Shown here in pieces: positions 58,392-64,000 of a stretch of DNA of 64,000 nucleotides. The position numbers and the translations under genes were made by a program. The stretch lies in assembly GCF_900115345.1 (NCBI RefSeq), contig NZ_FOWC01000007.1, positions 124,001 to 188,000 of the forward strand, read 5' to 3'. The notes under the pieces were generated by a model. That model saw only the letters and a program-made list of their open reading frames with translations. It made no database searches and was not told where the DNA came from. Every line of letters begins with the position of its first letter. The stretch's first letter is position 1. Origin of the DNA: Amycolatopsis rubida (GTDB lineage Bacteria; Actinomycetota; Actinomycetes; Mycobacteriales; Pseudonocardiaceae).

Positions 58392-59912
58392 ATGTTGCCC
58401 AATTCATTCGTCAGAAGAGCTGCGGCCGCGCTGGCCCTTTCGCTGGTCTTCGCGTGGTGGGGCGTGCCCGCTCTCGCGAAAACCGGACGAACCTTCTACG
58501 TGGACTGCGCGGCGGGCAACGACGCCGCGGCCGGCACGTCGGCTGCCGCATCGTGGCGGACGCTCGCGAAGCTGAACGCCACCCCCTTCCACGCTGGCGA
58601 CGTGATCAGCCTGCGCAGGGGCACCACCTGCGGGGGCGCCTTCACCCCGAGCGGAGCGGGAACGGCGAACTCTCCGATTGTGCTCAGAGCCTTCGGAAAG
58701 GGCAGCCGGCCGAAGATCGCGGGCACCGGCCAGCGGGCCGCGGTACTTTTGCGCAACGTCGAGGGATGGGAGCTGCGCGATCTGGAGGTCACTAATCCGG
58801 GAGGCTCGGCGAGCACCCCTCGTTCCGGAATCCTCGTGCAGCTCGGCGACTTCGGCATCGGGTCGCACTTCGTCGTGGACAACGTCTATGTCCACGACGT
58901 GCACGGCTGCGACTGCACGTCGACGACCGATCCGAGCGGCGGCATCGTGTTCCACGCGGTCGGCAAGCAGGTGCCGACCGGCTTCCACGACGTCCGGATC
59001 ACCGGCAGCACTGTGTCCGGTGTCGACGGCATGGGCATCGGCACGTCTTCGTGGTGGGACCGTCGGCAGCCCTCGTCCGAACCCGGCCAGCCCTTCGTGC
59101 CGATCACCGGGTTCGTAGCGCGGGAAAACAGGCTCGCCGACCTCGGCGGCGACGGGATCGTCGTGCAGAACGGCGTGCAGGCGCTGGTCGAGCGGAACGT
59201 GGTGGACGGGTACAGCCTCAGGGCCACCGCGAACCACGCGGGCGTCTGGGGCTGGAACACCGACCGGTCGGTGTTCCAGTTCAACGAGGTCGCGCACGGC
59301 GACGGCGCCAAGCCGGGCGTGGCCTACGACGTCGACAGCGGCAACACAGACATGGTTTACCAGTACAACTTCAGCCACGACAACGGGCGCGCCGGCGTCG
59401 GCGGTCACCTGCTGCTCTGCGGCGACCTCGACCGCCCGTCCAGCGGTGCGATCATCCGCTACAACATCAGCCAGAACGACAAGACGGGCATCACCATCGC
59501 CTGTGAGGGCCAGCCGAACACGAAGATCTACAACAACGTCATTCACACGGATTCGGCGGTGCCGCTCGTGGCGAACTACTCCTCGCTCGGGGCGTCGCTC
59601 GTCAACAACGTGTTCAGCAGCCAGGTACTGGGTTCCACGATCACCGACCGCCTCGGGACCTACGGCCACGATCTGTACTACAACGTCAAGGCGACGACGC
59701 CGGCGGACACCGCCGCAGTGGTGGGCGACCCGTTGTTCCTGGATCCCGGTCGGACCGGGCCGGCGGGGTTCGTCCTGCGGTGCGGATCGCCCGCGATCGG
59801 GAAGGGCGCGAGCGTACCGGACAACGGAGGCCGGGACTTGTACGGCAATGTGGTGCCCGAAGGCAACGCGACGAACATCGGTGCCTACGCGGGTGCCGGC
59901 GTCCGGCCGTAG
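58392..59912 (+). CDS. Secreted right-handed parallel beta-helix protein
   Basis: Protein of 506 residues. Signal peptide with FVRRAAAALALSLVFAWWG and an ALA cleavage site, then a mature N-terminus TFYVDCAAGNDAAAGTS as in DUF1565/polysaccharide-lyase-like helices. The rest shows many turns of repeated V-x-x-N/D-x-x-V/F pattern, e.g. NNVFSSQV, NRLADLGGDGIV, YNISQNDKTGI. Such proteins usually bind or cut polysaccharides outside the cell. Its role near a polyketide cluster is unclear; it may be an unrelated gene. GGGGGAG precedes the ATG. Confidence 0.85.
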   Translation: MLPNSFVRRAAAALALSLVFAWWGVPALAKTGRTFYVDCAAGNDAAAGTSAAASWRTLAKLNATPFHAGDVISLRRGTTCGGAFTPSGAGTANSPIVLRAFGKGSRPKIAGTGQRAAVLLRNVEGWELRDLEVTNPGGSASTPRSGILVQLGDFGIGSHFVVDNVYVHDVHGCDCTSTTDPSGGIVFHAVGKQVPTGFHDVRITGSTVSGVDGMGIGTSSWWDRRQPSSEPGQPFVPITGFVARENRLADLGGDGIVVQNGVQALVERNVVDGYSLRATANHAGVWGWNTDRSVFQFNEVAHGDGAKPGVAYDVDSGNTDMVYQYNFSHDNGRAGVGGHLLLCGDLDRPSSGAIIRYNISQNDKTGITIACEGQPNTKIYNNVIHTDSAVPLVANYSSLGASLVNNVFSSQVLGSTITDRLGTYGHDLYYNVKATTPADTAAVVGDPLFLDPGRTGPAGFVLRCGSPAIGKGASVPDNGGRDLYGNVVPEGNATNIGAYAGAGVRP

Positions 59913-59927
59913 AGATCTCACGGTGCG

Positions 59928-59944
59928 GCCCGGTCTGGCCGGGC
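59928..59944. terminator. Weak hairpin between convergent genes
   Basis: GCCCGG (59928-59933) pairs with CCGGGC (59939-59944), loop five bases. It lies between the ends of the beta-helix gene and the second SARP gene and may serve as a terminator, but the stem is short. Confidence 0.35.
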
Positions 59945-59989
59945 GTGGCGCGCTGCCGAGCGCGAATCGCCCAGCCGGCGTTCCGGGCA

Positions 59990-61816
59990 CTAGGCGAGGG
60001 GCGCGCTCACCGCCATCGCGGACAGGGAGCCGTCCTGATCCCGCAAAGACCGCGCGACGGCACGGAACGGCATCGGTACCTGGTAGAGGAAGCCGGTGCC
60101 GTTCTCTGCCGTGCTGGACTCGGCGAGCTGAAACTCGACGAGTTCGTCGAGCAGAGACTCGGCCTCCTGCTCATCGTTCCCGAGCCCGTCGGCGAGTGCG
60201 CGCGGAGAGGTCCGCGGGACCGCGGCGGCGGCGAGGAAGGCGCGCCGGGCGCCGAGGCTCATCGCGGTGTAGGTGCGCCGGACGCTCGCGAGAACGTCGG
60301 CGGTGCCCGCGGGCAGCCCGACCGGGTCGAGAGCAGGCGGCAGCAGGCGGCGCACCGGCCAATGCGGCCGCAGTTCCAGCCTGGTCGCGGCTGCCCGCAG
60401 CAGCAACGGCAGGCCGCCGCACCGGTTCAGCAGCTCGTCGACCGCGCCCGGATCCGCTTCGAGCCGCCGAGGCGCGATGACCCCGGTGAGCAGCCTGCGC
60501 GACTCCCGCCGGTCGAGTGGGCACAGCACGATCCCCATCGTCAGCGATGCGTCGGCGAGCAGCTTCCGGCTCGCGATCAGCGTGGCGCACCCCGCGCCGG
60601 TGGGCAGCAGCGGACGCATCTGCTCGAACTGCACGACGTCGCGCAGCACGACGAGGACGCGGCGCTCCGCCGTCCAGCTGCGCCACAGTCGCGCCCTGCC
60701 TCCGAGCGACGGCGGCAGGTCGCCCGCCGGATAGCCGAACGCCTGCAGGAAGCCGCCGAGCACATCCTTGGGATCGACCGGGTCGCCGGCGGGGCTCATC
60801 AGCCGCGCGTAGAGCTGGCCGTCGGGGTAGGTGGCCTTCACCAGGTGCGCGACGTGCACGCAGAACGCGGACTTGCCCGACCCCGGTGCAGCGGCGACGA
60901 CGACCACCGGCGGCGCCGGTCTTATCCTCCTGGAGCGCAGTTCGCGGCTCACCCCGGCGACCTGCTCGTCGCGGCCGGCCACGAGAGGGATGTCGGGCGG
61001 CAGCAGTCGCGGCGGACCGGGAAGGGCGGCGGCTCGCGCTGTCGTCGAGGCGCCGGCCGGCGCCTCGATCGACGGGTCGGATTTCAGCATGGCCTCGTGC
61101 AGCCGCTGCAGCTGCACCGACGGTTCGACGCCGAGCTCGTCGGCGAGCGCAGTCCGTGCCCGCTGGTAGGCCTGCAGAGCTTCGGACCTGCGCCCGGCGC
61201 GGTGCAGCGTCAGCATGAGCTTGGCCTGCAGGCCCTCGTTGACCGGCCGCTGGGCGACCAGACCGGTCAACTCGCTGATCAGTTCGGCGTGCTTGCCCAG
61301 CTGGAGGTCCACGTCGATGCGCTGGTACAGCACGGCGTTGCGCGCCTCTTCCCACCGCATGGCGGAGGCCTGCAGCAGCGGGCCCAGCGCCACCGACGAG
61401 AGGACCGGCCCGCGCCAGAGGTCCAGCGCCGACTGGAGGACCAAGGCGGCCTCCTCCAGTGCCCCGGCCTTGAACCGCTCCTTGCCCTCGTCTGCGAGCC
61501 GGGCGAAGTGCAGCACGTCCAGCGCGGCGGGGTCGATCGCGAACACGTAGCCGCCCGGCACGGTGAGCAGCCGCGCGTCGCCGTCCGCGACCTTCCTGAT
61601 CATCTTGCGCACCACGTAGACATAGGTCTGCACGGTGGTCATCGCGCTCGGCGGCGGTCGGTGCTCCCAGAGTTCTTCGACCAGCTGGTCGACGTGCACC
61701 AGGCGATTGACATTCATCGCGAACAACGCCAGCACCTGCCGCACTTTGGGTGCGGACGGCGTCCGCACGACCCCGTCCTTGAGCACCTCGAACTGGCCGA
61801 GCACGTTCAGCTCCAC
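59990..61816 (-). CDS. Second large SARP-family activator with ATPase domain
   Basis: Regulator of 608 residues of the same layout as the first: winged helix (VELNVLGQFEVLKDG, APKVRQVLALFAM, VQTYVYVVRK), activation domain (VPGGYVFAI, LHRAGRRSEALQAY) and P-loop domain with Walker A APGSGKSAF about residue 290. GTG 61816 has GGGGGG and starts the fold directly. The ATPase part diverges in its second half. It lies downstream of the ACP gene on the same strand. Which SARP controls which genes is not known; the operator arrays found here could be shared. Confidence 0.92.
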   Translation of the reverse strand: MELNVLGQFEVLKDGVVRTPSAPKVRQVLALFAMNVNRLVHVDQLVEELWEHRPPPSAMTTVQTYVYVVRKMIRKVADGDARLLTVPGGYVFAIDPAALDVLHFARLADEGKERFKAGALEEAALVLQSALDLWRGPVLSSVALGPLLQASAMRWEEARNAVLYQRIDVDLQLGKHAELISELTGLVAQRPVNEGLQAKLMLTLHRAGRRSEALQAYQRARTALADELGVEPSVQLQRLHEAMLKSDPSIEAPAGASTTARAAALPGPPRLLPPDIPLVAGRDEQVAGVSRELRSRRIRPAPPVVVVAAAPGSGKSAFCVHVAHLVKATYPDGQLYARLMSPAGDPVDPKDVLGGFLQAFGYPAGDLPPSLGGRARLWRSWTAERRVLVVLRDVVQFEQMRPLLPTGAGCATLIASRKLLADASLTMGIVLCPLDRRESRRLLTGVIAPRRLEADPGAVDELLNRCGGLPLLLRAAATRLELRPHWPVRRLLPPALDPVGLPAGTADVLASVRRTYTAMSLGARRAFLAAAAVPRTSPRALADGLGNDEQEAESLLDELVEFQLAESSTAENGTGFLYQVPMPFRAVARSLRDQDGSLSAMAVSAPLA

Positions 61817-62040
61817 GAATCCCCCCTGCAGACGGCGGGCCGGCACCCGCAGTTCGCCAGTCGCGCCTGCCGTGATCGGGACGCCGTCGTCCCCGCGCTC
61901 GCGGTGCGCGGACGGCCGCAGCTGATCGGCCTTTCCCGGATCGCGACCTGCCCCGTGCGGTCGTTTCCTCTCCCGCGCGGCCGCTATTTCCACCGTGCCA
62001 CGGAATTCGCAAGCCATTCCAGGGCCGATCGAGTGACGGC

Positions 62041-62310
62041 TCAAGTGCGCGGTGTATCTCTTTCCAGAAGGCGCTGGTTGATGAAATAGACCGCCTTGCG
62101 CGGCGTCGGCATTTCCGCGACCGCTTCTTCCGGAATACGCACCCCGTAACGCCGCTGAACCTGGCTTGCGAGTTCCAGTACCGCGAGGGAATCGTAGCCG
62201 AGTTCGGTGAACTCGACGTCCGCGATGTCACCGTCCAGGTCGACGCCCTCGTCGATCCCCGCACTGGAACGCATCGTTTCGCGCAGGTTCTCCAACGTGA
62301 ACTTCTCCAT
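62041..62310 (-). CDS. Acyl carrier protein of the type II PKS
   Basis: Protein of 89 residues with the phosphopantetheine site ELGYDSLAVLEL (Ser about residue 41) and acidic helices. Starts at ATG with GGAGG. It is the only ACP in the window, and so almost surely the carrier for the ketosynthase pair at 5065 and 24610, yet it is 36 kb from the CLF and 56 kb from KS-alpha. Followed at 225 bases by the SARP gene. Confidence 0.94.
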   Translation of the reverse strand: MEKFTLENLRETMRSSAGIDEGVDLDGDIADVEFTELGYDSLAVLELASQVQRRYGVRIPEEAVAEMPTPRKAVYFINQRLLERDTPRT

Positions 62311-62372
62311 CTCGTGCCTCCGTCCTCGGCCACGGACTGCTTTCCGACGGGGAGGACCCTGGCAGTTCCGCT

Positions 62373-62402
62373 TGGTGACCCCGTCCACCATCGCTGGTGA
62401 CC
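62373..62402. promoter_or_regulatory. 22-bp-spaced direct repeat upstream of the ACP gene
   Basis: TGGTGACC occurs at 62373-62380 and 62395-62402, exactly 22 bases apart, in the gap between the NmrA gene and the ACP gene. The spacing fits a SARP site, though the sequence is not TCGA-type and no -10 box is clear. Confidence 0.35.
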
Positions 62403-62412
62403 GCTGGTCCGA

Positions 62413-63249
62413 TCAGCGGAAGTCCGCGGCGTGGTCGCGCGCCCATTCAGCGAAGCCGCGGGCCGAATGGCCAGTGACCTTTTCCACGACATCCGACACC
62501 TCGGCCGGGTGGTCGACGGCGGCGGCCAGCGTATTGAGCAGCGAGTCGACGATCGCCGCAGGAATGAACTGGGTCATCCGCTCGCGCCATTGCTCCGCCG
62601 GCGTCTCTTCAAACCGCAGTTCACGTCCGATCGTCTCGCCGATGAGCCGCACCTGGTCGGCGTGCGTGAGCGATTCAGGACCGGTGAGATGGTAACTGGC
62701 ACCCGCGTGCGCCTCGTCTACGAGCGCGCGAGCGGCGACCTCCGCGACGTCGAGTTCGTGGATCGGCGCGGTGTGCGCCTGGCTGTAGGGGGCGCGCACG
62801 ACGTCGCCTTCCTGGATCTGCGGGGCCCACTGGAGGGCGTTGCCCGCGAACTCGTCGGGGCGCAGGAACGTCCACTGCACGCCCGCGCTGCGCACGGCCT
62901 GCTCGAACGCCCAGTGCGTGGCGGCGATGGCGTTGGGCTGGACCTCGGAGCTGTCGTCGATGAACCCGACGGACAGCAGAACGACCCGGCGGACCCCGGC
63001 CTGCTTGATCGTGTCCAGCAACTCGGCGGGGGAATCTCCCATCGCGAGCAGGTACACCGCCTCGACGCCGGCCAGTGCCGGGACAAGGCTCGCGGGCGTC
63101 GCCAGGTCGCCGCCGGCGACCTCCACGCCCTGGGGAAACACGGCCTGGTCCGGCTTTCTGGTGAGTGCGCGAACCGGGTGGCCCTCCGCCGCCAGCCGCG
63201 CGACGACGTGCTGGCCGACGCTTCCGGTCGCACCGGTCACAAGGATCAT
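62413..63249 (-). CDS. NmrA-like NAD(P)-binding protein (copy 2)
   Basis: Protein of 278 residues: MILVTGATGSVGQHVVARLA, VAGGDLATPASL and HLTGPESLTHADQV. Related to the protein at 40914; these atypical SDRs serve as quinone or enone reductases, or as redox sensors. ATG has GAGGGGG. It starts a leftward run with the ACP and SARP genes. A tandem nonamer (TCTAACCTC/TCTAACCTA, 63280-63297) lies upstream and may be a regulator site. Confidence 0.88.
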   Translation of the reverse strand: MILVTGATGSVGQHVVARLAAEGHPVRALTRKPDQAVFPQGVEVAGGDLATPASLVPALAGVEAVYLLAMGDSPAELLDTIKQAGVRRVVLLSVGFIDDSSEVQPNAIAATHWAFEQAVRSAGVQWTFLRPDEFAGNALQWAPQIQEGDVVRAPYSQAHTAPIHELDVAEVAARALVDEAHAGASYHLTGPESLTHADQVRLIGETIGRELRFEETPAEQWRERMTQFIPAAIVDSLLNTLAAAVDHPAEVSDVVEKVTGHSARGFAEWARDHAADFR

Positions 63250-63432
63250 AGGGCCCCCTCGGCCTAAGTATCTCGACGATCTAACCTCTCTAACCTAGAG
63301 TAGCATGGGTATTCAAAGGAAGGTGGGGCCGGACGGCCGCGCGCGGCGGTGCTTCGACGGGACGTCGAGTCCCGCAGGAGTGCTGCATGCCAGCGTCGCG
63401 CCCGGGTTGACCGCGTTCGAGTCGGGAGTCGT

Positions 63433-64000
63433 ATGACTGGGTCAAGCAGACCGTTGCGGTTCGGTGTCGTGCTCATCTCCGAAGGGTGTTCTCGCGCGGA
63501 ATGGGTGGACCGGTGCCGCCGGGCAGAACACCTCGGCTACGACGTGATCTCGGCCCCCGACCACCTCAACCTGACCTCGCCGTTCCCCTCCGTCGTGCTG
63601 GCCGCCGAGGCGACCCAGCGCCCGAGGGTCGGCACCTATGTGCTCAACGCGAGTTTTCACAACCCCGCGCTGCTGGCCCGCGACGTCTGCACGACCGACC
63701 AGTTCGTCGACGGCAGGTTGGAGGTCGGGCTGGGCACCGGGTATGTCGGCGCCGAGTTCCGAGAGACGGGCATCCCCTTCGGCACCGCGGCGCGGAGGGT
63801 GGACCGGCTCGACCGCACCGTCGCCGAACTGGACCGCCTCCTCCGGGATCCGGCGCACGCGAAATCGGTGCAGCAACCCCGTCCGCCGCTGCTGATCGGC
63901 GGGCACGGCGACCGGGTGCTGACGATGGCTGCCCGCCGCGCCGAGATCGTGAGCTTCATCGGCGCGGAGTTTCGCCCCGAGCACGGTCGGATGGTGGTCG
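63433..64000 (+). CDS. LLM-class F420-dependent oxidoreductase (3' end cut by window)
   Basis: The first 189 codons are present: RFGVVLISEGCSRAEWVDRC, RAEHLGYDVISAPDH, then VGTYVLNASFHNPALLARD and GRLEVGLGTGYVGAEF, as in the TIGR03621 group of probable F420-dependent oxidoreductases. ATG has GGGAG upstream. It reads away from the NmrA gene and may be outside the cluster or part of it. The 3' end is beyond the right edge. Confidence 0.85.
   Translation, partial: MTGSSRPLRFGVVLISEGCSRAEWVDRCRRAEHLGYDVISAPDHLNLTSPFPSVVLAAEATQRPRVGTYVLNASFHNPALLARDVCTTDQFVDGRLEVGLGTGYVGAEFRETGIPFGTAARRVDRLDRTVAELDRLLRDPAHAKSVQQPRPPLLIGGHGDRVLTMAARRAEIVSFIGAEFRPEHGRMVV

Noticed and set aside
60171..62492. Open frame of 773 codons on the minus strand overlapping the second SARP
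   Set aside because: It lacks any family motif and is out of frame with the SARP and ACP genes, which have clear domains and ribosome sites.
1..64000. CRISPR arrays, tRNA/rRNA genes, transposases or integrase/attachment sites
   Set aside because: None seen: no regular repeat-spacer pattern, no cloverleaf-like or rRNA-like stretch noticed, and no transposase or recombinase motif in any plausible protein.

Overview
The window is high-GC DNA, densely packed with GTG/ATGA-coupled genes, typical of a filamentous actinomycete. The mix of SARP, PadR and MarR regulators, F420-type (LLM) oxidoreductases and a type II polyketide pathway points to a Pseudonocardiales-like organism such as Amycolatopsis; that genus-level guess is inference only. 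Nearly the whole window is one large aromatic (type II) polyketide gene cluster, and it runs off at least the left edge, where the 3' end of a flavin hydroxylase gene is cut.

Layout. 1-6324: rightward operon with an exporter, a ketoreductase, a SchA/CurD cyclase, a beta-hydroxyacid-type dehydrogenase, an LLM oxidoreductase, an anthrone-oxygenase-like protein and the ketosynthase KS-alpha. 6441-13566: secreted beta-barrel-like protein, PadR regulator with divergent MFS exporter, second anthrone-oxygenase-like protein, O-methyltransferase, NDP-hexose 2,3-dehydratase, and an SDR lacking its catalytic Tyr. 13550-17490: glycosyltransferase, two P450s and a ferredoxin. 17540-24425: large SARP regulator, MarR regulator, methyltransferase, second MarR regulator and divergent FAD monooxygenase. 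24610-31984: chain length factor, aromatase/cyclase, third anthrone-oxygenase-like protein, ketoreductase, two ABM-fold proteins, and a three-gene acetyl-CoA carboxylase. 31998-41747: glycosyltransferase, two methyltransferases, P450, deoxyhexose 3,5-epimerase, Rieske oxygenase, sugar C-methyltransferase, FAD monooxygenase and NmrA reductase. 41744-49015: TenA-like protein, two glycosyltransferases, MetE-like protein and three sugar O-methyltransferases. 49179-58060: SDR, methyltransferase, LLM oxidoreductase, second SchA/CurD cyclase, ferredoxin, P450, second TenA-like protein, asparagine synthetase, SDR, TcmI-type cyclase and cupin cyclase. 58392-64000: secreted beta-helix protein, second SARP, acyl carrier protein, NmrA reductase and a truncated LLM gene.

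How it works together (inference). AccDA/AccB/AccC supply malonyl-CoA; KS-alpha, CLF and ACP build the poly-beta-keto chain; a C19-type ketoreductase, a monodomain aromatase, TcmI, cupin and SchA/CurD cyclases and ABM proteins fold it, a set that matches pentangular polyphenols. Asparagine synthetase could convert the terminal carboxyl to an amide or lactam as in lysolipin/xantholipin-type compounds. Flavin, P450, Rieske and LLM enzymes oxidise the core, five O-methyltransferase-family proteins decorate it, and four glycosyltransferases attach deoxysugars, one probably C-methylated and one probably tri-O-methylated. The likely product is a heavily glycosylated pentangular polyphenol or polycyclic xanthone.

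The most unusual points are a minimal PKS scattered over 57 kb; a four-copy, 11-bp-periodic TCGA operator array just upstream of a TATAAG box for the SARP gene; two TenA-fold proteins without the catalytic Cys; and several enzymes (SDR, P450, methyltransferases) lacking normally conserved catalytic residues.
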